DNA of 64,000 bases from Gammaproteobacteria bacterium (GTDB lineage Bacteria > Pseudomonadota > Gammaproteobacteria > HK1), in contig JAJFJT010000036.1 of the NCBI GenBank assembly GCA_021773795.1, positions 1-64,000 of the forward strand, written 5' to 3'. Positions 9,905 to 19,093 of this stretch are shown here, in pieces; positions within the stretch are counted from its first letter, which is position 1; the number at the start of each line of letters is the position of its first letter. The translations under genes were made by a program, and so were the position numbers. Below the pieces are notes generated by a model. That model was not told the DNA's origin. It searched no databases and was given only the letters and a program-made list of their open reading frames with translations.

Positions 9905-10677
9905 AACCGCCTCCTTGTGCAGATGGAAGCCGATATTCCCCTGACCTCCTCCACGCTCTCTAATACATTCGCATGCCTCACCTATCCCATGGCATACCGG
10001 CGAGGCCACCGTACTCAAAGTATGGCAAGCCCATCGAGGTGCTTCAATGCGGCTGGTCACAACCTCGCGGGGACATAGGCGTGGTCATCAATGGCACCAC
10101 ATATGCACTTGGTCCCGCGGCAACCCGGGCCCCATAAAAGCCCAAGTTGTATAGCCGGTCACAAAGATGGAACCAGGGCTAAAGTACGGTGGCGATATAC
10201 CGCTAATAGTCATGACGTCGGCGCACCTGTAATTTCGGTGCATACCAGTCACTCTTGGTTCATATATCTACAGACATAGCTGAACAGAAATGCTTACTCC
10301 ACTCATAGATATCGTCAAAGCGTTAATCATCGTCATGGCAGTCGTCTTTGCCTTGAATGCGGGGCTGCTCAGCAGCTCAGATTCCGCCCATTCCCCCAGC
10401 GAAATCCATCAGGCTGGCGGAGATTAGTCGCTGACAATAGCCGCCAGCGCGTCTGGCCTCTATTGGGCACATGGCCCACGGGATGGCTCGCGCCATCGCG
10501 AGTGCCGATCGGCAGCACTGAATGATTCGAAAAGCTCGGCCGAAGCGCACCTCAGCCAAACACCTGAACCATTACTGGATTAAACCAGCGATAGTGGTAA
10601 CGTCAGGATCGGCTCGGGTTACTGCGGTACAACAGTAAGGCAGACATGGACTTGAAGAATCTCATGTCGACAAATCC
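9905..10677. other. Gene-poor 770-bp stretch
   Basis: No gene above 60 codons is convincing here. It lies between the deacylase (minus) and the cyclase (plus). It holds a possible 45-codon reading frame at 10290-10427 (listed separately) and short imperfect inverted repeats around 10430-10560, but no element matching either repeat family. Confidence 0.6.
10290..10427 (+). CDS. Possible small membrane peptide (45 aa)
   Basis: ATG at 10290 to TAG at 10425-10427. The product starts MLTPLIDIVKALIIVMAVVF and has one hydrophobic segment (about residues 5-28) followed by a polar tail. No good ribosome binding site is visible, and no family is recognised, so this may be a chance frame. It is the only coding candidate in the gene-poor stretch. 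Confidence 0.25.
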   Translation: MLTPLIDIVKALIIVMAVVFALNAGLLSSSDSAHSPSEIHQAGGD

Positions 10678-11673
10678 ATGAAAATGAGCAAACGTTCAAA
10701 ACTGATTTCCAATTTACGCCAAGTCACCAGTCGCCGGACTTTTGAGTTCGCCGGCGGCAAGCGAATACTGCCTCCCCAATCTGCCGTCGCACTCATGTTT
10801 ACTGACATTGAGGCGTTTACCCCGATAGCCTTGGCCTTGAAAGAAAAGGCCATCCGTCTATTGGGTCTGTATTTCGGCGCCATGAGCGAATATATCTATG
10901 AGGCCGGCGGGGATATCGACAAATTCATTGGCGACAGTATATTTGCCTATTTCTTTGATCCGCAGGACCCCGAGATTGCCGTCAATATTGCCTTCGATAC
11001 AGCCATTGCAATGTCATATGCGGATGGAGATATGGCTTTTTCAGATAATCCGGAGTGGCAACAATGCCCGCAGTTCAAAACCAGATTTGGATTGCACTGG
11101 GGAGAGGTCGTAGCCGGATCTTTTGGCTCTGAGCAGCGCGCGGACAGCACGTTATTGGGTGACAACGTAAATCTGGCTGCTCGGATGGAATCCCTGAACA
11201 AAAAGTATCAGTCCTACATCCTGTTAACGGATGACTTTTACCGGAAACTTTCCGCTGAGCGAAAAAACAAATGCCGACTCCTGGACCGCGTTGCCGTAGC
11301 CGGGCGCGAAGAACACCCGCTGAATATCTACGTGGCCGATCTGAATCCCTTACCAAAATCTTTTCTTCAGCTTTTCGGAAATGCCCTGCAATATTATTTT
11401 ACGGGCGATTGGCAATCTGCCCATCAGACTTTTACCGAGGCGCGGAAGGTTCTGGCTCATCATGGATTGCCTGACGATGGGCCCACAAATGCTTTATTAA
11501 ACAGAATAGAAGAAACGAACTTGTTTTGGAAAAAAGCGTTGAGACACCTTGGTGATAATGTTCCAGAAATCATGAGCCCGGACATTGTCTCGGCAATCAC
11601 GGAAAAACTTTCCGATAAAAAATACCTGGCCCCAATGGATTGGTCCGGGTACTGGCGCCATCACGAAAAGTAA
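10678..11673 (+). CDS. Class III adenylate/guanylate cyclase domain protein
   Basis: Soluble nucleotidyl cyclase of 331 residues without a membrane or sensor domain. The cyclase homology domain spans about 35-215: metal aspartates D43 (FTDIEAFT) and D86 (KFIGDSIFAYF), base-selecting K82 and T158 (adenylate-cyclase type), and the transition-state pair N165 and R169 in GDNVNLAARME. All key residues are present, so cAMP production is the likely activity. The C-terminal ~110 residues are helical, perhaps TPR-like (NALQYYFTGDWQSAHQTFTEA), and may regulate it. Two ATGs, codons 1 and 3, are possible starts. Confidence 0.88.
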   Translation: MKMSKRSKLISNLRQVTSRRTFEFAGGKRILPPQSAVALMFTDIEAFTPIALALKEKAIRLLGLYFGAMSEYIYEAGGDIDKFIGDSIFAYFFDPQDPEIAVNIAFDTAIAMSYADGDMAFSDNPEWQQCPQFKTRFGLHWGEVVAGSFGSEQRADSTLLGDNVNLAARMESLNKKYQSYILLTDDFYRKLSAERKNKCRLLDRVAVAGREEHPLNIYVADLNPLPKSFLQLFGNALQYYFTGDWQSAHQTFTEARKVLAHHGLPDDGPTNALLNRIEETNLFWKKALRHLGDNVPEIMSPDIVSAITEKLSDKKYLAPMDWSGYWRHHEK

Positions 11674-11755
11674 GGCCAAGCCCAGATCCCGTCCAGCCAT
11701 AGCCAGCTATCATTCGCCACCGGAGGCGGGCGGCAAGAAAAGATATATGGACCCG

Positions 11756-13153
11756 CTAGAGATCCAGCTCCCGGATCTTGCGTGTAAGGGTGTTACGGCC
11801 CCAACCGAGTAGCTTGGCTGCATCTTGTCGACGGCCGTCGGTAAATTTAAGTGTGGTTTCGATCAGCACTCGCTCAAATTTTGATGCGGCACTATCCAGT
11901 AAAGGCTGTGTACCCTGAGCCAGTTGAAACTCGGCCCAGTGTCGCAATGCAGACTCCCAATCCTCAGACGATTCGGTGGATCCTGTTCCGGGCGTCAGTT
12001 CCGGAGGCAGATCCTTGCGATGAATCTCCTCACCCGGAGCCATCACCGTCAGCCAGCGGCAAACATTGAGCAACTCACGGACATTCCCTGGCCATGGCAG
12101 ACTTACCAGGTGCCCAAGGGTTTTATCACGCAAGATCTTGGGCGGAACATTGAGTTCCCGTGCAGCGGTTTCGAGAAAAAACTTCGCCAGCAGCCCAATA
12201 TCCTCGCGGCGTTCACGCAACGGTGGCACATGCACACGAATAACGTTCAACCGGTGCCAGAGATCTTCCCTGAACAAGCCCTCCCCGACTCGCGCCTCGA
12301 GGTCCTGATGAGTGGCTGCAATGATGCGTACGTCCACACTGAGTGGGGCATGGCCACCCACCCGATAGAAAGCGCCCTCGGCAAGAACGCGCAGCAACCG
12401 ACTCTGGAGCGCCGCCGGCATGTCACCGATCTCATCCAGAAACAGTGTACCGCCATCTGCCTGCTCAAAACGCCCACGGCGCCGTTCCACCGCGCCAGTA
12501 AAGGCACCACGTTCGTGGCCAAACAACTCGGATTCCATGAGTTCTTGCGGAATCGCTGCCATATTGAGTGCAATGAATGGTTTTCCCGCCCGCGGACTAT
12601 GGCGATGTAAAGCCTCGGCCACCAATTCCTTTCCGGAGCCTGATTCACCCGTAATCAGTACCGTAATATGTGAACTTGAAAGCCGTCCGATAGAACGAAA
12701 AACTTCCTGCATGGCGGGAGCCGAACCAATAATCTGGCGGCTGGAGGCAACACCTTCCCCAACAGGAGGGGTCTCGGCATCATCCGCATGGTCGATGGCC
12801 CGTCCCACGAGATCGACCGCCTGCTTCAGATCGAAAGGTTTGGCGAGATAATCGAAGGCCCCTTCCTGATAAGCCGACACTGTACTTTCCAGATCAGAGT
12901 AGGCGGTCATGATAATCACCGGCAATCGTGGATGCTGTGCCTTTATCTGCTGCATTAGCGCAAGGCCATCCATCTCCGGCATACGCACATCCGATAGCAC
13001 CACGGCCGGCTGCTCTTGCTGCAATCGCTTAAGCAAACTGGATGCCTCTGAAAAACTGTGCACCACGTAGCCGCGTTTCCGCAGAGCCTGTTCCAGCACC
13101 CAGCGGATAGACTGGTCGTCATCCACCACCCAGACTTCAGTTTTCTTAGTCAT
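11756..13153 (-). CDS. ntrC: Nitrogen regulator NtrC (NR-I)
   Basis: Sigma-54 enhancer-binding response regulator, 465 residues. Receiver domain 1-120 with the acidic pair D11/D12, phospho-acceptor D55 (VLSDVRMPEMDG) and K in FDYLAKPFD. The AAA+ domain follows (about 140-380) with GESGSGKE, the sigma-54 contact loop GAFTGA and LFLDEIGDMP. A Fis-type helix-turn-helix ends the protein (RQDAAKLLGWGRNTLTRKI). Its ATG overlaps the ntrB stop by four bases, so the two are translationally coupled. rpoN lies at 30.9 kb. Confidence 0.96.
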   Translation of the reverse strand: MTKKTEVWVVDDDQSIRWVLEQALRKRGYVVHSFSEASSLLKRLQQEQPAVVLSDVRMPEMDGLALMQQIKAQHPRLPVIIMTAYSDLESTVSAYQEGAFDYLAKPFDLKQAVDLVGRAIDHADDAETPPVGEGVASSRQIIGSAPAMQEVFRSIGRLSSSHITVLITGESGSGKELVAEALHRHSPRAGKPFIALNMAAIPQELMESELFGHERGAFTGAVERRRGRFEQADGGTLFLDEIGDMPAALQSRLLRVLAEGAFYRVGGHAPLSVDVRIIAATHQDLEARVGEGLFREDLWHRLNVIRVHVPPLRERREDIGLLAKFFLETAARELNVPPKILRDKTLGHLVSLPWPGNVRELLNVCRWLTVMAPGEEIHRKDLPPELTPGTGSTESSEDWESALRHWAEFQLAQGTQPLLDSAASKFERVLIETTLKFTDGRRQDAAKLLGWGRNTLTRKIRELDL

Positions 13154-14262
13154 GCGGTATTCCCGATGGGCAATAAAATGGAAAATACGGTCTTTAGCTC
13201 GTCGCTGCGGTACTCCACCAGGCCGCCGTGTCTTTGTGCCACAGACTGGGCCAGTGCGAGCCCAAGGCCGGAACCATCCACCCGCCCGGTCACCAGGGGA
13301 AAGAACAGGGTTTCACGGTAAGCATCGGGCACACCGGGACCGTCATCTTCCACTTCGATACTGGCCACCAGGGGATAATGGCGTCGACCCAGGGTGAATT
13401 TACGCAGAATCCGCGTACGCAAAATAATCCGGCCCTGCTCACCCACGGCCTGCACCGCATTACGCGCGATATTGAGCAGTGCCTGGATCAACAACTCCGG
13501 ATCGGCGTGCAGCTCTGGAATGCTCGGGTCGTAATCGCGCTCCACCTGTACCCCGTGGGGGCTTTCCGCACCAATGAGCAAATACACGCGCTCGGTAACT
13601 TCGTGGATATTGAGCGTACGCGGTTTGAATTGTCCCTGCGGGCCGGCGACACGATCCACAAGACCCTGCAGGCGATCTACCTCGTGCGAAATTACCTGGG
13701 TATATTCTTGCCACTTGGGGGCCTCCAACTCCTGCTCAAGCAACTGGGCGGCGCCCTTGATGCCACTGAGGGGATTTTTTATCTCGTGTGCCATCTCCCG
13801 CAGCAACGCACGCAGCCTTTCCCCTTGGCGTATAAATTGTTCCTCCCGCACAATGCGGCGAGGACGATTCAACTCGGTGACCTCCAGCAGCACATGCTCT
13901 CCCGAGACACCATTCGGAAACAGGGTTACCACCCAGTCCACAATTTTTCTACCACCCCCCGGCAACAGCAATTCCAGTTCCCGTTCTGCATAACCCCGAC
14001 CATCGTGTTGGGCATTGCCCAGATTTTTTGTCAGTTGTTTACCCTCGGGCAGCAGTTCCGAAAGGGTCTGACCAGCGGCATGTCCCCGGCTGCTACCCAG
14101 CAGGGATTCGGCTGCGGGGTTCATTGTCAGCAGACATAAATCACAGTTGAAAATGAGCACTGCGGTACTGAGATATTGCAGGGTTTCGCACCACAAACCC
14201 GGTGCTTGCGCAGCCTCTATGGCATCACGCTTCGATGCTACGTCGCTACCAGAGTAGCTCAA
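13150..14262 (-). CDS. ntrB: Nitrogen sensor kinase NtrB (NR-II)
   Basis: Two-component kinase/phosphatase for NtrC, normally controlled by PII. The 370-residue product has a PAS-like N-terminal domain (about 25-130), the dimerisation helix with H159 in REMAHEIKNPLSGIKGAA, then the ATPase domain with NIARNAVQA (N box), EVEDDGPGVPD and GSGLGLALAQSV. No transmembrane segment, as expected for a cytoplasmic nitrogen sensor. Follows a DUF4124 gene and overlaps ntrC. Confidence 0.95.
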   Translation of the reverse strand: MSYSGSDVASKRDAIEAAQAPGLWCETLQYLSTAVLIFNCDLCLLTMNPAAESLLGSSRGHAAGQTLSELLPEGKQLTKNLGNAQHDGRGYAERELELLLPGGGRKIVDWVVTLFPNGVSGEHVLLEVTELNRPRRIVREEQFIRQGERLRALLREMAHEIKNPLSGIKGAAQLLEQELEAPKWQEYTQVISHEVDRLQGLVDRVAGPQGQFKPRTLNIHEVTERVYLLIGAESPHGVQVERDYDPSIPELHADPELLIQALLNIARNAVQAVGEQGRIILRTRILRKFTLGRRHYPLVASIEVEDDGPGVPDAYRETLFFPLVTGRVDGSGLGLALAQSVAQRHGGLVEYRSDELKTVFSILLPIGNTA

Positions 14263-14284
14263 GGGGGCACCCTAAAGGAGCTCC

Positions 14285-14788
14285 TCACCGAAACGGGCGA
14301 TGGAGAAAAAACTTTAGCGGCGTCGTACGGATAATTTCCTTGTCATCCTGGTCAACCACAACGGCATATATTTCATGAGCGCCGCGATCGAGGTTATCCA
14401 GGGTCCGGGAAAGGCTCTGCTCGCCACCGATCAAAGGTTGACCATCCAGAAACAACCTGAGCCGATGGCCAGCGTGTAGTGCGGGAAGCAGTTTCAGGCG
14501 CACGGGAACACGACCCTGGGCATTTCTCAGGCTTTGATTTGGAAGCGGGGTGATCACGCTGAAGTGTTCATACCCGGCCGAGGGTTTGGCTTTTTCAGGA
14601 GGCTGACGCAGTGGTAACCGTGGCGCAGGATAAGTCTGCACCGGCTTGAGGTCTATTTCCTCACCACCCGGGATGGGTGTGTCAGAAAAGATAACTTTGC
14701 CATCTGGCCCCACTGCCCGATAAATCTCTTTGGCTGGTGCCAGCAGGCTGAAGCTAAACAGCAGAAAGATGAGGCCCAAGTAACGCAT
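14285..14788 (-). CDS. DUF4124 periplasmic protein
   Basis: A 167-residue protein with a signal peptide (MRYLGLIFLLFSFSLLAPAKE) followed by the DUF4124 core IYRAVGPDGKVIFSDTPIPG, a small beta domain common in gammaproteobacterial envelope proteins. The C-terminal part resembles a beta-sandwich (RLRLFLDGQPLIGG, HEIYAVVVDQDDKEI). It sits between glnA and ntrB, a position shared by many Chromatiales and Pseudomonas genomes; its role there is unknown. Neither this ATG nor one seven codons upstream has a clear ribosome binding site. Confidence 0.75.
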   Translation of the reverse strand: MRYLGLIFLLFSFSLLAPAKEIYRAVGPDGKVIFSDTPIPGGEEIDLKPVQTYPAPRLPLRQPPEKAKPSAGYEHFSVITPLPNQSLRNAQGRVPVRLKLLPALHAGHRLRLFLDGQPLIGGEQSLSRTLDNLDRGAHEIYAVVVDQDDKEIIRTTPLKFFLHRPFR

Positions 14789-14840
14789 GGCTACAGAATA
14801 GGGGGCCATGGAGAAATTTCAAGCGCGCGCCATCCGTAAC

Positions 14841-14876
14841 TCCGGAGGACAAAGACCACAGCCCTTGTCCTCCGGA
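14841..14876 (-). promoter_or_regulatory. Perfect 12-bp hairpin after glnA
   Basis: TCCGGAGGACAA (14841-14852) and TTGTCCTCCGGA (14865-14876) form a perfect stem with a 12-base loop, six bases after the glnA stop. There is no U-run, so it is not a standard terminator. It may stabilise the glnA transcript end or reduce transcription into the DUF4124-ntrBC genes. Confidence 0.6.
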
Positions 14877-14881
14877 TTAAT

Positions 14882-16291
14882 TTACAGACTGTAGTAGAGA
14901 TCAAACTCCACCGGATGGGTGCTCATGCGCAGGCGTGTGACTTCTTCCATCTTCAGCGCGATATAGGCATCAATGGTGTCATTGGTGAACACATCTCCGG
15001 CAAGCAGGAACTCACGATCTGCATCCAGTGCATCCAGAGCCTGATCCAGCGAATGGCACACGGTGGCAATATTTTTCTCTTCCTCGGGCGGCAGATCATA
15101 GAGATCCTTGTCCATGGGTGCCCCCGGCTCAATCTTGTTACGGATACCGTCCAAACCCGCCATCAGCATGGCCGCAAAGCAGAAGTAAGGGTTGCCGGTG
15201 GCGTCCGGAAAACGTATCTCAACGCGCCGGCCCTTGGGGTTGGAATCGTAGGGGATACGTACCGAGGCAGAGCGATTGCGCGCCGAGTAAGCCAACATCA
15301 CTGGCGCCTCGAAGCCCGGAACCAGTCGCTTGTAGCTATTGGTGCTGGCATTGGTAAAGGCATTGAGCGCACGAGCATGCTTGAAGATGCCGCCAATATA
15401 ATAAAGCGCCGTCTGGGATAGCCCGCCGTATTTGTCCCCGGCAAACAGGTTCTTGCCGTCTTTGGCCAGCGACTGGTGCACATGCATGCCGCTGCCGTTA
15501 TCCCCTACCAGCGGCTTGGGCATGAAGGTGGCGGTCTTGCCATAGCCATGGGCCACGTTCATCACCACGTATTTGTTGATCTGTACCTCATCGGCCTTGC
15601 GCACCAGGGTATTGAAGCGGGTGCCAATCTCGTTCTGACCAGCGGTAGCCACCTCGTGATGATGGACCTCCACCGGAACGCCCATTTCCTCCAACGCAAG
15701 ACACATGGTGGAACGCAGATCGTGCATGGAGTCCACTGGCGGCACCGGAAAATAACCACCCTTGATGCCGGGGCGATGCCCCATGTTGCCATCCTCATAC
15801 ACCCGTTCCGAGTTCCAGCCCGCCTCCTCGGAATCAATCTTGTAACCGGCACCCTGCATATCGGCATTCCAGCGCACATCGTCAAAGACGAAGAATTCCG
15901 GCTCAGGACCAAAGAAGGCGGTATCGGCGATGCCAGTAGCCTTGAGATAGGCCTCGGCCCGGTGCGCAGTAGAACGGGGATCCCGCTCATAACCCTGCAT
16001 GGTGGTCGGTTCATAGACATCACAACGCACGTTGAGGGTGACTTCCTCCGTAAAGGGATCAAGCACCACACTGTCCGCATCCGGCATCAGGATCATGTCC
16101 GACTCATTGATGCCCTTCCAGCCAGCAATGGAGGAGCCATCGAACATCTTGCCGTCCTCAAAGGTATCGGCATCGATCTGATGGACCGGCATAGTCACAT
16201 GCTGCTCCTTGCCCCGGGTATCGGTGAATCGCAGGTCCACGAACTTCACTTCCTTTTCCTGCATGAGTTTCAAGACATCTTCAGCGGACAT
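14882..16291 (-). CDS. glnA: Glutamine synthetase type I
   Basis: Forms glutamine from glutamate, ammonia and ATP. The 469-residue product has the type I-beta features: [25 protein letters not shown], the ATP-binding [31 protein letters not shown], and the adenylylation loop DLYDLPPEE with the target tyrosine near residue 398, so GlnE control is expected. GGAGGAG precedes the ATG. It heads glnA-DUF4124-ntrB-ntrC and has a sigma-54 promoter upstream. Confidence 0.98.
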   Translation of the reverse strand: MSAEDVLKLMQEKEVKFVDLRFTDTRGKEQHVTMPVHQIDADTFEDGKMFDGSSIAGWKGINESDMILMPDADSVVLDPFTEEVTLNVRCDVYEPTTMQGYERDPRSTAHRAEAYLKATGIADTAFFGPEPEFFVFDDVRWNADMQGAGYKIDSEEAGWNSERVYEDGNMGHRPGIKGGYFPVPPVDSMHDLRSTMCLALEEMGVPVEVHHHEVATAGQNEIGTRFNTLVRKADEVQINKYVVMNVAHGYGKTATFMPKPLVGDNGSGMHVHQSLAKDGKNLFAGDKYGGLSQTALYYIGGIFKHARALNAFTNASTNSYKRLVPGFEAPVMLAYSARNRSASVRIPYDSNPKGRRVEIRFPDATGNPYFCFAAMLMAGLDGIRNKIEPGAPMDKDLYDLPPEEEKNIATVCHSLDQALDALDADREFLLAGDVFTNDTIDAYIALKMEEVTRLRMSTHPVEFDLYYSL

Positions 16292-16352
16292 TTACACTCC
16301 TCCAGATTAGAGATCCATCGGGCCTTCCAATGGACGAACACAAGGGTCTAAA

Positions 16353-16367
16353 GCAACACTTGTGCCA
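16353..16367 (-). promoter_or_regulatory. Sigma-54 promoter of glnA
   Basis: The minus strand reads TGGCAC-N5-TTGC, an exact match to the -24 GG / -12 GC sigma-54 core with correct spacing (TGGCAC 16362-16367, TTGC 16353-16356). The start site would be near 16341, about 50 bases before the glnA ATG. Together with ntrBC downstream this gives the classic NtrC-activated glnA circuit. Confidence 0.85.
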
Positions 16368-16377
16368 AAAACAACTT

Positions 16378-16518
16378 AGGGTACCTCTAAAAATTCAAGT
16401 TTCCAGACAAGACAAGGCATGTTAAAAAAGTTGCGCGCGGCATATGGTTGATATGTAAGCGAAACTTTTTTTCGAGAAACGCCATATTGCGACGATAGTA
16501 TATTTTTAGCGGTGCCCT
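16378..16518 (+). repeat. Palindromic miniature repeat, family 1, copy 2
   Basis: 141 bp with ends AGGGTACCTCTAAAAA and (imperfect) TTTTTAGCGGTGCCCT. It begins only 11 bp upstream of the glnA -24 element, so it occupies the place where enhancer-bound NtrC would normally sit or loop across. Confidence 0.9.
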
Positions 16519-16572
16519 TTATCCGATATACGGGACTATCTGCGGGGATTATTCCACGAAGCCCCTGGTCAG

Positions 16573-16589
16573 CGCACTAAAATCGCTCA
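16573..16589. promoter_or_regulatory. Candidate NtrC binding site
   Basis: CGCACTAAAATCGCTCA matches the NtrC consensus TGCACCAAAATGGTGCA at 12 of 17 positions, including GCAC and AAAAT. It lies about 205 bp upstream of the glnA -24 element, on the far side of the repeat, a workable enhancer distance. The match is partial and the site lies close to the 3' end of the cation-efflux gene. Confidence 0.3.
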
Positions 16590-16600
16590 TGACCGGGAGA

Positions 16601-17806
16601 TTACGCCCCCTTTTGGTGCTCCTCATCCCCACAGAAAAACAACCTCACCTCTGCGATATCATCCTCCTGACGAACGGCTGCAGCAAAGACTTCAGTGAGC
16701 CGTGCACTACTACTACTTGCCACGCCTTGCAGACAACTCAGGGGTAACTGTAAATCCAGGTAAATCTTGCCATCCAGATAATGCAGGGTAATGTTCTGGA
16801 TATCTTTGGCGACATCGATAGCTTTCCAGCGCTTGTGCAAGCGCGCCAGTACTCTGGCACGCGGCGACAGCGCCCGGTTTGGCATCGATTTCTCATCGTC
16901 TTCGGGGTCGATATGCACGGTCACGTCTGATACATCATCGATACTGCGTATCAGCCGCCCGCGCACCGCCTCACTGATCTGGTGCCCCTCCGAGACACTG
17001 ATTCGTGCCTGCTCCAGCATGATGTGTACATCCACAAATACCTGACCCGCCATTTTCCGGGTACGCAACATATGCAGCGCACTCACCCCGTCTACGGCAG
17101 TGATGGTCTCACGGATATGTTCCACCGCCTCGGCATCAAGCCCGGTATCGATGAGTTCCTGGGTACTGCTCCAGACAAAACTGGCACCAATCTTCGCGAT
17201 CATAGCAGCCACCACAATGGCGGCAATGGCATCGATATAGGGCAGCCCCGCCATGGAACCGGCGACACCGATAATGACGACGATGGAGGAGATGGCATCA
17301 CTGCGGCAATGCCAGGCATTGGCGCGCAATATATTAGAGCGCAGGCGGCGTGCGGAACGCATGGTGTAATGGTAAAGCAGCTCCTTGCTCAACACCGAAA
17401 AGGCAGCAATCAGCAGTGCCCAAATACCCGGGCGCAGCAGCAGTTCCGGGGTGAACAAGCGATACACAGCGTCATAGGCAATGCCGCAACCCACCACCAC
17501 CAGGCTGAAGCCAAGAATCACCGTAGCCACCGTCTCGACCCGACCATGGCCGTAGGGGTGTAGCTCGTCCGCATCCTGATGGCTGTGCTTCGCAGCCACC
17601 AACACGACGATATTGGTAGCGAGATCCGACAGCGAATGAAGGCCGTCAGCAATAAGCGCCTGAGAATGGGCAAACCAACCACCATAGAGCTTGATGATCA
17701 CGAGGAAAACGTCGAGCACCGAACCCACCAGGGTCACGCGACGGGTCTCGCGATAGCGCTCCTGACTATCGATCTCGTCTGCGGGCAACTCAGGCACCGT
17801 GGCCAT
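16601..17806 (-). CDS. Cation diffusion facilitator (CDF) transporter
   Basis: Divalent metal/proton antiporter of the inner membrane, 401 residues. Six hydrophobic segments lie in the first ~220 residues, with the metal-site motifs ADGLHSLSD (TM2) and HCRSDAISS (TM5). The C-terminal cytoplasmic domain contains the family's VDVHIMLE strand and HIDPEDD, and an extra ~90 residues close the protein. The ATG at 17806 has GGAGG six bases upstream and overlaps the preceding gene by 17 bp. It is the last gene of the lptM-lysA-thiolase-tusA run; zinc or iron is the likely substrate. Confidence 0.88.
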   Translation of the reverse strand: MATVPELPADEIDSQERYRETRRVTLVGSVLDVFLVIIKLYGGWFAHSQALIADGLHSLSDLATNIVVLVAAKHSHQDADELHPYGHGRVETVATVILGFSLVVVGCGIAYDAVYRLFTPELLLRPGIWALLIAAFSVLSKELLYHYTMRSARRLRSNILRANAWHCRSDAISSIVVIIGVAGSMAGLPYIDAIAAIVVAAMIAKIGASFVWSSTQELIDTGLDAEAVEHIRETITAVDGVSALHMLRTRKMAGQVFVDVHIMLEQARISVSEGHQISEAVRGRLIRSIDDVSDVTVHIDPEDDEKSMPNRALSPRARVLARLHKRWKAIDVAKDIQNITLHYLDGKIYLDLQLPLSCLQGVASSSSARLTEVFAAAVRQEDDIAEVRLFFCGDEEHQKGA

Positions 17807-18053
17807 CTTCATCCTCCTCTCCGACCCGCAGTGTAATGGTGAATTCGTAATCCCCTTCGCTGATCTCAAGGATCTTATGGCCATTAATGCGGCACCAGGC
17901 CGGGATATCGTAGCGAGCACCGGGATCAGAGCAGCACACCGCCAGAATATCACCGGCGCACATATCCACCACCCGGTCCTGAGTGCGAATCACGGGTAAG
18001 GGACACAATAAACGCCGCGCATCCAGTTGCTCCGGAATGGGGGATGTCGTCAT
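17790..18053 (-). CDS. TusA/SirA-family sulfur-carrier protein
   Basis: Small sulfurtransferase-like protein of 87 residues. The persulfide-carrying cysteine sits in the family motif DARRLLCPLPVIRTQ, and the second half has the usual GDYEFTITL strand. It overlaps the upstream PP-loop gene by ATGA and the downstream transporter by 17 bp. Next to a tRNA-thiolation-like PP-loop ATPase, it most likely delivers sulfur to that enzyme. It carries two further cysteines (AVCCSD) not needed for TusA function. Confidence 0.85.
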   Translation of the reverse strand: MTTSPIPEQLDARRLLCPLPVIRTQDRVVDMCAGDILAVCCSDPGARYDIPAWCRINGHKILEISEGDYEFTITLRVGEEDEDGHGA

Positions 18054-19093
18054 ACGTACCACTCCGGCAACACCTCTGCCGCCGTCATCGGCTTAACCGT
18101 AGCGGTCCAGGTTTCGCCTTTGCGCTCATGCACCTCGATCTCCACCTGCTCTGCATCCCGCCCCTGGCAAAAGCGAGCCATCAGCCGGGCGGCAAGCAAT
18201 AAATCATCCCGATTAGCGGGACCATCTATGAGTCCTAAAGGTCCACGGTGGCTGAGCACATGCAAGTGGCTAAACTGCCGGCAATAACCGCGCAGATAAT
18301 TATTTTCCCCTTCCTCACGCCCGAGTATCAGTTTGAAATTGGGCCGGGGACGCAGGTGACGGCCCACCTTGAGCAAGAGAAGATCATCCAGCTCGTATTC
18401 GCGATGGCCCTGAGCGCACCACAAATCTGTAAGCTTGCTGCTGTACTCGCGGTTGGTGAGAAAACAGCAACCGCCGGCGGGCTGCGCATATTCAGTAAAA
18501 CCGTACTCTTCCGCCAAAGCCATTTGTGGCTTACGGCTGCGCCCGGAAAAATCATGCAGTTGTTCCCGGTCTACCCAGCCGCTGGTTTCCGCCAGGGTCG
18601 GTGGTAGAAGTTTGGCACACAGCGGCCGTAGCAGGCGCTCGCCGGCACCGGACTCGCGTGCCACCACCGGCATAGTATCGCGTCGCTGAGACATGGGACG
18701 TTGTCCTATCACCTCGCCACTGAAAATGAAATCAAAGCCATGAGCCGTCGCCCATTCATCGGCCTTGCGTACCATGAAACCTTTACAATCAAGACAGGGG
18801 TTAAGATTGGCACCATAACCGTGTTTAGGGTTGAGCAATACGTCTTTGTACTCCTCTACTACGTCGATGATGTGCAGCTTGATACCCAGCTGCTCTGCCA
18901 CCCACAGCGCATTATTGCGTTTTGGTTTTTCGGAATCGCGCTTGCGAATAGCATGGGTGTGTCCTTCAACACAAAAACCGGTGAAGAAATTAATCCCCTC
19001 CACATGCACGTCCTGCCCCATCACCACCCGCGCGGCCAACAGGGAATCAAGGCCCCCGGATATAAGGGCTACCGCCTTTGCTTTAGCCATCAT
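18050..19093 (-). CDS. PP-loop ATPase, tRNA-thiouridylase-like
   Basis: A 347-residue adenine-nucleotide alpha-hydrolase. PP-loop SGGLDSLLAA at about 12-21, a CxxC site in NPCLDCKGFMVRKADEW (about 98-114), GEVIGQRPMSQRR resembling the ThiI/MnmA substrate loop, PAGGCCFLT, and a C-terminal RPNFKLILGREEGENNYL region. It is related to MnmA and ThiI but is neither, and belongs to a less-studied group of predicted tRNA sulfurtransferases. The downstream TusA-like carrier and ATGA overlap suggest a dedicated sulfur relay. The target nucleotide is unknown. Confidence 0.75.
   Translation of the reverse strand: MMAKAKAVALISGGLDSLLAARVVMGQDVHVEGINFFTGFCVEGHTHAIRKRDSEKPKRNNALWVAEQLGIKLHIIDVVEEYKDVLLNPKHGYGANLNPCLDCKGFMVRKADEWATAHGFDFIFSGEVIGQRPMSQRRDTMPVVARESGAGERLLRPLCAKLLPPTLAETSGWVDREQLHDFSGRSRKPQMALAEEYGFTEYAQPAGGCCFLTNREYSSKLTDLWCAQGHREYELDDLLLLKVGRHLRPRPNFKLILGREEGENNYLRGYCRQFSHLHVLSHRGPLGLIDGPANRDDLLLAARLMARFCQGRDAEQVEIEVHERKGETWTATVKPMTAAEVLPEWYV

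Noticed and set aside
10077-10279. 62-codon open frame in the gene-poor stretch
   Set aside because: No ribosome binding site, atypical composition and no similarity; consistent with chance in non-coding DNA.
13228-14139. Open frame of 303 codons on the plus strand
   Set aside because: Fully antisense to ntrB, which has all histidine-kinase motifs; the opposite translation has none.
15476-16351. Long open frame (291 codons) on the plus strand
   Set aside because: It is antisense to glnA over nearly its whole length, its translation is histidine-rich with no family features, and it follows from glnA codon use.
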